A stretch of 64,000 bases of DNA from Curvibacter delicatus NBRC 14919 (GTDB lineage: Bacteria > Pseudomonadota > Gammaproteobacteria > Burkholderiales > Burkholderiaceae_C): assembly GCF_001592265.1 (NCBI RefSeq), contig NZ_BCWP01000004.1:94352-158351 (forward strand). Reading direction: 5' to 3'. Position 1 is the first letter of the stretch. Each line of letters opens with the position of its first letter. Positions 1 to 7,039 of the stretch are shown one piece after another. A program made the translations under genes and the position numbers. The notes under the pieces were generated by a model. That model did not search any database. It was not told the DNA's origin and saw only the letters and a program-made list of their open reading frames with translations.

Positions 1-1
1 G

Positions 2-478
2 CGGCAGGTCGAGTTCGTGGCGGACGAGGAAGGCGACTGGGCGTTCCACTGCCACAAGAGCCACCACACCATGAACCCGATGGGCCACGCCGTGCCGACC
101 ATGATCGGCGTCGACCACCGCGGTCTGGTACAGAAGATCCAGAAACTGGTGCCCGACTACATGGTGATGGGCGAACGCGGCATGGCCGACATGGGTGAGA
201 TGGAAATGCCCATTCCCGACAACACCCTGCCCATGATGACCGGCGCCGGCCCCTACGGCCCGCTCGAGATGGGTGGCATGTTCACCACCGTGAAGGTGCG
301 CAAGACCCAGAAGCCCGGTGACTACCGAGACCCGGGCTGGTTCAAGCAGCCGGCCGGCACCCGGGCCTACGAGTGGGGTGCCACCCTGCCCGAACCCAAA
401 CGCCAGACGACCCCGGCCGCCAGCACGGCACCCGCCGAATTCAAGGCGGTCAAACCCCATTCACATTCAGAGCACTGA
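2..478 (+). CDS. Multicopper oxidase, CopA/PcoA-like, C-terminal part (5' partial)
   Basis: The gene enters from outside the window, and the reading frame is open from base 2. The visible 158 residues contain the C-terminal copper motif HCHKSHHTMNPMGH. This is the HCHxxHH...M pattern that supplies the type 1 and type 3 copper ligands of multicopper oxidases. It is followed by a Met-rich stretch (MADMGEMEMPIPDNT) and a GPYGPLEMGGMFT segment typical of CopA-type enzymes of copper-resistance operons. Such enzymes work in the periplasm and oxidise Cu(I). A cupredoxin gene follows 8 bp downstream, then DUF411 and CusF-like genes, so this is one copper operon. The family is clear; the exact subfamily cannot be judged from the C-terminus alone. 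Confidence 0.9.
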   Translation, partial: RQVEFVADEEGDWAFHCHKSHHTMNPMGHAVPTMIGVDHRGLVQKIQKLVPDYMVMGERGMADMGEMEMPIPDNTLPMMTGAGPYGPLEMGGMFTTVKVRKTQKPGDYRDPGWFKQPAGTRAYEWGATLPEPKRQTTPAASTAPAEFKAVKPHSHSEH

Positions 479-486
479 GGAACACC

Positions 487-1599
487 ATGAATGCTATCAA
501 ATTCATAGCTATTTGCGCATTATTGACGGGGGCCAACGCCTCGTTTGGCCATGAACCCCGACACGGGCAGCCGATGCACGCGGCAGCAGAGCAAAAACCC
601 TGGGGCATCGCCGGCGAGACCAAGGCCGTCACGCGCACCATCACCCTCCGCATGTCGGACACCATGCGCTTCACGCCCGCGCGCATCGAGGTGAAGGAAG
701 GCGAGACCGTGCGCCTGGCCTTGCGCAACACCGGCAAGGTGCAACACGAGCTGGTGCTCGGCACGCCGCAGGAACTGGCGGAACACGCAGTCCTAATGCA
801 GAAGCACCCGGGCATGGAACACGACGAGCCGCACATGGTGCACGTGGCACCGGGCAAGACCGGCCACCTGGTCTGGACCTTCAACCGGGCCGGCGACTTC
901 GAATTCGCCTGCCTGATCGACGGCCACTACCAGGCCGGCATGAAGGGCACGATCCGCGTTCTCGCTTCGAAGGCGGGCAAGAACAAACCGGCCACCCCAC
1001 CCGCCGCGGCCGTGCCCCAACCTGTCATCCATGGCATGCAGCACGGCATGCACGGCGGCATGTCGAGTGGCATGCACAGCCAACCCTACGCCGGCCAGCA
1101 GCAACGCGAGATCAAGGCGCTGTCCGATGACGACATGAAAGCCTATCAACATGGCCAGGGCCACGGCTTTGCCAAGGCAGCCGAACTCAATGGCTACCCC
1201 GGCCCCCTGCACACGCTGGAGCTGGCCAGCGAACTGAAGCTGAGCGACGAACAGCGCACCCAATCGCAGGCGCTGCTGACGCAGCACAAGGCCGAGGCGC
1301 GCCGCCTGGGCGCCGAGTTGATCGAGGCCGAGCGCGCGCTCGACCAGGCCTTTGCCAACCACAGCATCAACCCCGATTTGCTGAACCAGCTCACCCGCAC
1401 GGCTGGCGAGAAACTGGCACAGTTGCGCGCGGAACATCTGCAAACCCATCTGGCGCAAGCCGCCCTGCTGACGCCACAGCAGATCGAGCGCTACCAGACG
1501 CTGCGCGGCTACGGCAGCGCCATGCCGATGCACCCGGGCAAACAGCACAACATGCAACACCACCCCATGATGGAGATGAACCATGGTCAACACCACTGA
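487..1599 (+). CDS. Cupredoxin fused to a Spy/CpxP-like periplasmic domain
   Basis: A 370-residue exported protein. I chose the ATG at 487 because it lies 8 bp after the oxidase stop and opens directly into a signal peptide (MNAIKFIAICALLTG). Residues about 45-160 form a cupredoxin fold with a full type 1 copper set: His in VQHELVL, then Cys, His and Met in FACLIDGHYQAGM. A Met/His-rich linker follows (HGMQHGMHGGM). Residues about 230-335 are a helical domain with a LTPQQIERY ending, like Spy/CpxP and periplasmic heavy-metal sensor proteins. The tail is again Met/His-rich. The layout suggests a periplasmic copper carrier or sequestering protein with a chaperone-like module. The two-domain fusion is unusual. 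The signal peptide is encoded by an interspersed repeat copy at 492-550. The 3' end overlaps the next gene by 17 bp. Confidence 0.85.
   Translation: MNAIKFIAICALLTGANASFGHEPRHGQPMHAAAEQKPWGIAGETKAVTRTITLRMSDTMRFTPARIEVKEGETVRLALRNTGKVQHELVLGTPQELAEHAVLMQKHPGMEHDEPHMVHVAPGKTGHLVWTFNRAGDFEFACLIDGHYQAGMKGTIRVLASKAGKNKPATPPAAAVPQPVIHGMQHGMHGGMSSGMHSQPYAGQQQREIKALSDDDMKAYQHGQGHGFAKAAELNGYPGPLHTLELASELKLSDEQRTQSQALLTQHKAEARRLGAELIEAERALDQAFANHSINPDLLNQLTRTAGEKLAQLRAEHLQTHLAQAALLTPQQIERYQTLRGYGSAMPMHPGKQHNMQHHPMMEMNHGQHH
492..550 (+). repeat. Two-hairpin interspersed repeat, copy A (coding)
   Basis: A 59 bp copy of the window-wide repeat: GCTAT (493-497) pairs with ATAGC (505-509), followed by TTGCGCA and a GGCC-rich 3' part. 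It lies in frame and encodes residues 2-21 of the cupredoxin-Spy protein, that is, its signal peptide. It aligns closely with the copy at 35181-35239. Confidence 0.75.
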
Positions 1600-2077
1600 A
1601 CACCTGCGCCGCCGCACACTGCTGCAAGGGGGCTTGGCCGCCGCGCTGGGCGCCCTGCCGCTGCTGGCCCGCAGCGCCACCGGCAGCCAACCCGTGATCG
1701 AGGTCTGGAAAACGCCCACCTGCGGCTGCTGCCACGACTGGATCCGGCACCTGCAAAGCAACGGCTACGAGGTGAAAACGCACGACGTCAGCGACGCCGC
1801 CAAGCGCGATTACCGCCAGCGCCTGGGCCTGGCCGACAAGTTCGGCTCCTGCCACACCGCGCTGGTAGGCGGCTACCTGCTCGAGGGCCATGTGCCGGCG
1901 CGCGACATCCAGCGCCTGCTGAAAGAGAAACCGCGTGCCCTGGGCCTGGCCGTGCCCGGCATGCCGGTGGGTTCTCCCGGCATGGACGGCCCCGAATACG
2001 GCGGCCGCAAAGACCCGTATGACGTGCTGCTGGTGCAGCGCAGCGGCAGCGCCTCCGTTTACCAGTCTTACCGTTGA
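1583..2077 (+). CDS. DUF411 metal-binding protein
   Basis: A 164-residue protein of the DUF411 family, which is regularly found in copper and silver resistance clusters. The N-terminus carries twin-arginine-like residues and a hydrophobic stretch (RRRTLLQGGLAAALGALPLLA), so it is exported. The family signature TPTCGCCHDW is present, with three clustered Cys as likely metal ligands, followed by a GSCHTALVGGY motif. The reading frame overlaps the end of the cupredoxin gene by 17 bp, which suggests translational coupling. The next gene, a CusF-like protein, begins 9 bp after the stop. The role is inferred from context as a periplasmic copper-binding protein; no enzyme activity is assigned. Confidence 0.85.
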   Translation: MVNTTEHLRRRTLLQGGLAAALGALPLLARSATGSQPVIEVWKTPTCGCCHDWIRHLQSNGYEVKTHDVSDAAKRDYRQRLGLADKFGSCHTALVGGYLLEGHVPARDIQRLLKEKPRALGLAVPGMPVGSPGMDGPEYGGRKDPYDVLLVQRSGSASVYQSYR

Positions 2078-2086
2078 AGGAACGCC

Positions 2087-2434
2087 ATGAAGATGAAAGC
2101 ACACACCCTTGCCCTGAGCCTTGCTCTCTTGCTGGGCACTGGCCACGCCCTGGCGCAGAGCCAAGACAGCGGACATGACAGCCACCACACCACTGCCAGC
2201 AGCGCCAGCGACATGACAGAAGCCGAAGTGCGCAAGGTGGACAAGGCGGCGAAGAAGATCACGCTCAAGCATGGTCAGATCAAGAACCTTGACATGCCGC
2301 CCATGACCATGGTGTTCCAGGTGAAAGATGCAGCGCTGCTGGAGCAGGTACAGGCCGGTGACAAGGTGCGCTTCACGGCCGACAAGGTGGGCGGCGCCTA
2401 CCTCGTGCTCACCCTGGAGCCGGTGAAGAACTAG
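2087..2434 (+). CDS. CusF-like periplasmic copper-binding protein
   Basis: A 115-residue secreted protein with a clean signal peptide (residues 1-24, ending ALAQ). The CusF fold motif is seen in LKHGQIKNLDMPPMTMVF. Compared with E. coli CusF, the His and the two Met copper ligands are present, while the Trp that stacks on copper is replaced by Met (LDMPPMTM). That change would give an all-His/Met site. CusF proteins pass Cu(I)/Ag(I) to efflux pumps in the periplasm. It is the last gene of the copper operon, 9 bp after the DUF411 gene. It converges with the radical SAM gene, with only 11 bp between the two stops, and I see no strong terminator there. Confidence 0.88.
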   Translation: MKMKAHTLALSLALLLGTGHALAQSQDSGHDSHHTTASSASDMTEAEVRKVDKAAKKITLKHGQIKNLDMPPMTMVFQVKDAALLEQVQAGDKVRFTADKVGGAYLVLTLEPVKN

Positions 2435-2445
2435 CGCACACCGCG

Positions 2446-3534
2446 CTAGAACAGGCAACCCTGCCCCGCCGCCAGGCCGGGGCGGAACTGCGACAGATCC
2501 AGCGCCAGACGCTCGCGGTTCAGGCTGTGGCGGGCACAGGCCTTGTGAAAGCGCTGGTGGATCAGCTCCGACCACAGGCCGCTGCCGGTCATGCGGGTGG
2601 CAAAGTTGCTGTCGTAGTCCTGGCCGCCGCGCATCTCGCGGACGCGCGCCATCACGCGCGCCGCGCGCTGTGGGTAGTGCACGGCCAGCCACTGCTGGAA
2701 CACCTCGTTCAGCTCCCACGGCAGGCGCAGCACGGTGTAGAAGGCGCTTTTCGCGCCGGCCGCGGCTGCCGCTTCCAGCACCTGCTCCATGTCGTCGTTG
2801 ATGAAGGGGATCTGCGGCGCCACACTCACGCCCACCGGAACGCCGGCCTCGGCCAGTGTGCGGATGGTGCGCAGCCGTCGCTGCGGCGAGGCAGCGCGCG
2901 GCTCCAGCTGGCGCGCCAGTTCACCGTCGAGTGTGGTGATGGTGACGTAGATCGCCACCAGATGGTCGGCCGCCATCGGCGCGATCAGGTCCAGGTCGCG
3001 TTCCACGCCGCTGGACTTGGTAACGAGTGAAAACGGATGGCGCGCCTGCTGCAGCACCTCGATCAGCGAGCGCGTGATCTTCAGCTCGCGCTCCACCGGC
3101 TGATAGCAGTCGGTCACCGAGCCGATGACGATCATGCTCGGTCGATATGCGGGCCGCATCAATTCCTTGCGCAACAGCGCCGCCAGCCCCCGCTTGGCAA
3201 TGATCACCGTCTCAAAGTCCAGCCCCGGCGACAGCCCGAGGTAGCTGTGCGTCGGCCGCGCATAGCAGTAACTGCAGCCGTGCTCGCAGCCGCGGTAGGG
3301 GTTGATGGAATAGTCGAAGGCAATGTCCGGCGAATCGTTGGCCATGATGGCGCTGCGCGCGTCCTCCCAGCGCACCTCGGTCTGCGGCTTGGTGGCCTCG
3401 CCCTGCAAGGTTTCATCCCAGGTCAACCAGCCATCGTCGAACGCCGCGCGTGCCTCTTGCTCGAAGCGGTGCGCCACACGCGCGGCCGCGCCGCGCCCCT
3501 TGAGGGCGGTCAACGGGAGGGTGAACTCGGCCAT
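2446..3534 (-). CDS. PA0069-family radical SAM protein (SplB-like)
   Basis: A 362-residue radical SAM protein. The cluster motif is GCEHGCSYCYA (Cx3Cx2C), followed by RPTHSYLGLSPGLDFE, which is diagnostic of the PA0069/SplB-like group related to spore photoproduct lyase. Such proteins bind [4Fe-4S] and SAM; the substrate of the non-sporulating members is not established. An upstream in-frame stop lies about 30 bp before the ATG, so the start is well bounded. A near-perfect LexA box lies 91 bp upstream at 3625-3644. From memory, the Pseudomonas homologue PA0069 is in the LexA regulon, which would fit an SOS or DNA-repair-linked role. Confidence 0.88.
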   Translation of the reverse strand: MAEFTLPLTALKGRGAAARVAHRFEQEARAAFDDGWLTWDETLQGEATKPQTEVRWEDARSAIMANDSPDIAFDYSINPYRGCEHGCSYCYARPTHSYLGLSPGLDFETVIIAKRGLAALLRKELMRPAYRPSMIVIGSVTDCYQPVERELKITRSLIEVLQQARHPFSLVTKSSGVERDLDLIAPMAADHLVAIYVTITTLDGELARQLEPRAASPQRRLRTIRTLAEAGVPVGVSVAPQIPFINDDMEQVLEAAAAAGAKSAFYTVLRLPWELNEVFQQWLAVHYPQRAARVMARVREMRGGQDYDSNFATRMTGSGLWSELIHQRFHKACARHSLNRERLALDLSQFRPGLAAGQGCLF

Positions 3535-3620
3535 GGCGTCACTGCAGGGGATGGCACGCGGTGGTCAGAGCCAGGCGATAGAGGTAGTGCGGGAAGGGGT
3601 GACCGGTTTTCATGGTTGCC

Positions 3621-3648
3621 TTGATACTGTTTATTTGTACAGTATATC
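3621..3648 (+). promoter_or_regulatory. Possible sigma70 promoter overlapped by the LexA box
   Basis: TTGATA (3621-3626) and TATATC (3643-3648) are spaced by 16 bp and read toward the cupin gene. The LexA box fills the spacer, the usual arrangement for repression. The promoter of the divergent radical SAM gene is less clear on the other strand. Confidence 0.4.
3625..3644. promoter_or_regulatory. LexA (SOS) operator
   Basis: TACTGT, an 8 bp AT-rich spacer and ACAGTA form a perfect outer palindrome that fits the CTGT-N8-ACAG consensus of gamma- and beta-proteobacterial LexA. It sits between the radical SAM gene (start 91 bp away on the minus strand) and the cupin gene (start 133 bp away on the plus strand). 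Confidence 0.85.
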
Positions 3649-3776
3649 GATCAACTTCCCAGGCAACAAGCCGGCTTCCAGAAGAGCCTGCGAATGATGA
3701 CCAGCGTCAGGTCAGAGGCCATCGCAGGCGGCAGAATCCATACTTCCGGTTTTTACCGTTCGTCTCGCGAGGTCAC

Positions 3777-4268
3777 ATGTCAGACAGGCCAGAAAAGCAG
3801 CATCCCGTCGCCATCATGGCGACCGACGTCATGCCACGCAGCAAACCCTCGGCCTATCCCGAGCCCTTCGCCTCGCGCATGGCCGGCCGGGAGAAACGCC
3901 AGCTGGGCGATGTCTTCGGCCTCGGCAACTTTGGCGTCAACCTCACGCGTCTGGCACCCCACGCCACGTCGGCGCTTTGTCATGCGCACAGCCGGCAGGA
4001 CGAGTTCATCTACATCCTGCAGGGGCGGCCGACGCTGCACACCGACGAAGGGCGAACCCAGCTGTCGCCCGGCATGTGCGCAGGGTTCAAGGCCGGCACA
4101 GGCAACGGGCACTGCCTGGTCAATGAGACTGGCGAGGAAGTGGTGTACCTTGAGGTGGGTGACCGGACACCGGGTGATGAAGTCAGCTACCCCGATGACG
4201 ATCTCAAGGCCATGCTCGTCGCCGGGAAGTGGCAATTCGTCCACAAGGACGGCACACCGTATGCATGA
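3777..4268 (+). CDS. Cupin-domain protein
   Basis: A 163-residue single-domain cupin. The barrel motif is visible in HATSALCHAHSRQDEFIYILQGRP, which provides the His/His/Glu metal-binding motif, and a second motif follows near GNGHCLVNET. It resembles the mannose-6-phosphate isomerase-like or sugar-binding cupins often annotated only as cupin. No signal peptide is seen, so it is cytoplasmic. The ATG at 3777 follows a GAGG-like element; ATG 3816 is an alternative start. It lies 133 bp downstream of the LexA box and could be SOS-regulated, but this is inference. The substrate is unknown. Confidence 0.8.
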   Translation: MSDRPEKQHPVAIMATDVMPRSKPSAYPEPFASRMAGREKRQLGDVFGLGNFGVNLTRLAPHATSALCHAHSRQDEFIYILQGRPTLHTDEGRTQLSPGMCAGFKAGTGNGHCLVNETGEEVVYLEVGDRTPGDEVSYPDDDLKAMLVAGKWQFVHKDGTPYA

Positions 4269-4327
4269 GGTAGACGCCCGCCACAAGGCCCCGCCAGGCG
4301 TCAGGCACCACAGACAGGAGAACCACC

Positions 4328-4714
4328 ATGACCGTTCGCATCGTCCAACTGGGCAGTGACCGTGCCGCCGACGAAGGCGTGCGCATCGGCACCGTGCGCC
4401 GCCCGCCACGCGGGGTCCCCAAGTCCGAGTTTGCGTCACAGAACTGGTACGACGTCTGGTACCCCAACCTGGCGCCGAGTGTCGAGACCATGAAACTGGG
4501 ACAACAGGCCGACACGCCGGCGCAGTGGGCTGCCTTCAGCAAGAAGTACCGGGCCGAGATGGCCACGCCCGAGGCGACGCGCACGCTGGAGGTGCTTGCG
4601 GCCCTGTCTCACACCGGCAACTTTTCCGTTGGCTGCTATTGCGAAGACGAAGCCCACTGCCATCGCTCGGTACTTCGCGCCCTGCTGGCCGAAAAAGGTG
4701 CCAAGATCGGCTAG
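4328..4714 (+). CDS. DUF488 family protein (YeaO-like)
   Basis: A 128-residue DUF488 protein. The N-terminal half has GTVRRPPRGVPKSEF and NWYDVWYPNLAPS. The C-terminal GNFSVGCYCEDEAHCHRSVLRALL carries the conserved Cys/His cluster near the end of the family fold. A ribosome site (ACAGGAG) lies 8 bp before the ATG. The family has no established biochemical function. It follows the cupin gene with a 59 bp gap and may be co-transcribed with it. Confidence 0.85.
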   Translation: MTVRIVQLGSDRAADEGVRIGTVRRPPRGVPKSEFASQNWYDVWYPNLAPSVETMKLGQQADTPAQWAAFSKKYRAEMATPEATRTLEVLAALSHTGNFSVGCYCEDEAHCHRSVLRALLAEKGAKIG

Positions 4715-4810
4715 GTCAACCCTGGATCGATCGTGTCCCCGTACCGGACCACCCTCAACGTCTGTTTTCAACCACCGTTCACCTCAAGCGCAACAACCCA
4801 AGGAACCACC

Positions 4811-5167
4811 ATGTCCCTCATCGCCAATATCGTCGTCGGCCTGATTGCCCTCCTGCACGTCTACATCCTCGTGCTCGAAATGTTTCTGTGGGACAAGCCC
4901 GCCGGGCTGCGTGCCTTCGGCCAGACCCAGGAGGCGGCAACAGCCACCAAGGTCCTGGCCGCCAACCAGGGTCTGTACAACGGCTTTCTGGCGGCCGGCC
5001 TGTTCTGGGGCCTGAGCCTCGGCGCCGGCGGCCTGGGGGTCAAGGTGTTCTTCCTCGCTTGCGTGCTGGTGGCCGGCCTGTACGGTGCCGCCACCGCCAG
5101 CCGCAAGATCCTCTTCATCCAGGCAGTGCCCGCCACCATCGGACTGCTCCTTGTCCTCCTGTCCTGA
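4811..5167 (+). CDS. DUF1304 membrane protein
   Basis: A 118-residue inner-membrane protein with four predicted helices. The family pattern is EMFLWDKPAGLRAFG, NQGLYNGFLAAGLFWG and a C-terminal hydrophobic run. These match DUF1304, whose members are about 115-125 residues long and of unknown function. I chose the ATG at 4811 over an in-frame one at 4733 because it has a CCAAGGAAC ribosome site and because the family starts with a transmembrane helix right after the start. Confidence 0.85.
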   Translation: MSLIANIVVGLIALLHVYILVLEMFLWDKPAGLRAFGQTQEAATATKVLAANQGLYNGFLAAGLFWGLSLGAGGLGVKVFFLACVLVAGLYGAATASRKILFIQAVPATIGLLLVLLS

Positions 5168-5221
5168 TGGCGCGACGGATCTGCTCCGGCTACCCGCACG
5201 CATCCGTCACACACCCACCAC

Positions 5222-5578
5222 ATGTACGAGCCACGCCACATTCCCCCCATCCCCAGGAAACAGTTCACCCTGCGGCTGCTGGGGCATGCGGCCTTGGCCG
5301 CAACACTGATCGCCGTCTCCCTGCTGGCGGGCATGCTGGGCTACCACCATTACGAACAGATGTCGTGGCTGGATGCCTTCGTCAACGCCGCCATGCTGCT
5401 GGGTGGCATGGGGCCGGTCAAGACAGCCGACCTGAGCGAAGCAGGCAAGCTCTTTGCCGGCCTGTATGCGCTGTATGCCGGCCTGGCCTTCATTGCCGTC
5501 ATGGGCATCATGCTGACACCGGTGGTGCACCGGCTGTTGCATCGCTTCCATTGGGACGAAGACCGGGGTAACCGGTAG
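5222..5578 (+). CDS. Small two-helix membrane protein with K+-channel-like layout
   Basis: A 118-residue protein that I do not recognise as a named family. It has one helix at about 18-40, a second at about 76-100, and between them a short re-entrant-looking segment, SWLDAFVNAAMLLGGMGPV. The order helix, pore-like helix, filter-like loop, helix, together with GKLFAGLYALYAGLAF after it, strongly recalls the pore module of two-helix potassium channels. The TVGYG selectivity filter is absent and is replaced by GGMGPV. It could be a degenerate channel-type protein. It begins 54 bp after the DUF1304 gene and ends 12 bp from the convergent SHOCT gene. Confidence 0.6.
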   Translation: MYEPRHIPPIPRKQFTLRLLGHAALAATLIAVSLLAGMLGYHHYEQMSWLDAFVNAAMLLGGMGPVKTADLSEAGKLFAGLYALYAGLAFIAVMGIMLTPVVHRLLHRFHWDEDRGNR

Positions 5579-5590
5579 GCACCGGAAGGT

Positions 5591-5830
5591 TCAAGCGCCG
5601 TCGCGGTCCAGCAGGGTTTTGCGGCGCTCGTAGTCTTCGGGGGTGATCTCCCCTGCTGCCAGCCGGCGGCGCAGCACCTCGTGCGGCGTTTCACGCGATG
5701 TCCTGTGCGGTCCCCGCCAACGATCGCGACGCCAGAACAGCAACGCCACGATCAGGACGATCCAGAAGATCCACCAGAAGGCGTGCATGCCGGCCATGTG
5801 GCCGTAGTAGTAGTCATAGCCATTGAACAT
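5591..5830 (-). CDS. SHOCT-domain small membrane protein
   Basis: A 79-residue protein with one transmembrane helix (FWWIFWIVLIVALLFW). The C-terminal short SHOCT domain, LRRRLAAGEITPEDYERRKTLL, is intact. The start was placed at 5830 (MFNGYDYYYG) because a strong GAGGAG ribosome site lies 7 bp upstream; the longer frame to 5854 would run through this site. SHOCT motifs are oligomerisation elements found at the ends of many unrelated proteins. The function is unknown. It is transcribed toward the preceding membrane gene and away from the P1 peptidase gene. Confidence 0.85.
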   Translation of the reverse strand: MFNGYDYYYGHMAGMHAFWWIFWIVLIVALLFWRRDRWRGPHRTSRETPHEVLRRRLAAGEITPEDYERRKTLLDRDGA

Positions 5831-5908
5831 GTCCGAACTCCTCTTGCCTCGCACCGTGGCACAGCGCCTACTCTACGCCTGAAACACGGACTGCGCATAA
5901 TCTGCGTC

Positions 5909-6916
5909 ATGAGCACTGCCCACCCCCTCTACCCCGGCTTTCTCACCGATGTCGCCGGCATCGAGGTCGGCCATTTCACCGAGACACGCCGCCCTACCGG
6001 CTGCAGCGTGGTGATGGCACGCGATGGCGCGGTGGCCGGTGTCGATGTACGCGGTGCCGCGCCGGGCACACGCGAAACCGACTTGTTGCAGCCGTCCAAC
6101 CTGGTGGACAAGGTGCACGCCATCACCTTGTCAGGCGGCAGCGCCTGGGGGCTGGATGCCGCCAGCGGCGTGATGCGCTGGCTGGAAGAGAACCATATTG
6201 GCCTGAGCACGGGCTACGGCCTGGTGCCCATCGTGCCGGCCGCGGTGGTGTTCGACCTCGGCGTCGGCGATGCCCGCATTCGCCCCGATGCACAAGCCGG
6301 TTACCAGGCCTGCCTGGTGGCCAGCCGCCAGCCGCCGGCCCAAGGCAATGTGGGTGCCGGCACCGGTGCCCTGGTCGGCAAGCTGTTCGGCATGCCGCGC
6401 GCCATGAAGGGGGGCATCGGTACCGCCTCCCTTTGCGTGGAGGGCATCACCGTGGCGGCGCTCATCGTCTGCAATGCCGTGGGCGATGTGATCGACCCGA
6501 GCACCGGCCAGGCAATAGCCGGCGCGCGCACGTCAGATGGCAAGGCCTTGCTGGGCAGCCGCGACGCCATGGTCAAAGGCGAGTTGCCGCAGAATCTGCT
6601 GGCCGGCACCAACACCACCATCGGCGTGGTGGCCACCGATGCCGTGCTGACGAAACCGCAGGCACAGCGCCTGGCGCAGGTCAGCCACGACGGACTGGCG
6701 CGCGCCATCAACCCGGTACACACCATGCTTGACGGCGACACGCTGTTTGCGCTGGCCACCGGCCGCAGTGGCAAGAACGCCAGCATGCTGCTGCTGGCCA
6801 CGCTGGCGGCCGAGGTCACGGCACGTGCCGTCGTGAACGCCGCGCGCGCGGCGCAAAGCCTGACGGTGAACGAGCAGACCTGGCCTGCCGCTGTCGATCT
6901 GCTCCCTGCCTCCTGA
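5909..6916 (+). CDS. P1 family peptidase (DmpA-like N-terminal nucleophile hydrolase)
   Basis: A 335-residue cytoplasmic enzyme of the DmpA/P1 group, whose members self-cleave into two chains and act as aminopeptidases or amidases. Family landmarks seen are GHFTETRRPTGCSVV near the start, GGSAWGLDAASGVMRWLEE, GAGTGALVGKLFG and KGGIGTAS. NTTIGVVATDAVL follows, where the new N-terminal Thr or Ser nucleophile is expected after self-cleavage (family knowledge applied by position). The start at 5909 was chosen because the family begins just before LTDVAGIEVGH. It is divergent from the SHOCT gene with a 78 bp gap. The substrate is unknown. Confidence 0.88.
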   Translation: MSTAHPLYPGFLTDVAGIEVGHFTETRRPTGCSVVMARDGAVAGVDVRGAAPGTRETDLLQPSNLVDKVHAITLSGGSAWGLDAASGVMRWLEENHIGLSTGYGLVPIVPAAVVFDLGVGDARIRPDAQAGYQACLVASRQPPAQGNVGAGTGALVGKLFGMPRAMKGGIGTASLCVEGITVAALIVCNAVGDVIDPSTGQAIAGARTSDGKALLGSRDAMVKGELPQNLLAGTNTTIGVVATDAVLTKPQAQRLAQVSHDGLARAINPVHTMLDGDTLFALATGRSGKNASMLLLATLAAEVTARAVVNAARAAQSLTVNEQTWPAAVDLLPAS

Positions 6917-7039
6917 GCGCAGGGCAGGCCGACATGGCAGACGGGCGACAGCCTGTTGATTCCAGGCCACACAGGCGTGGTCCCAAAGCCATCGTGGGTT
7001 TATGCTTGCACACAACGACTGAACTGCGCCAAGCCCACG

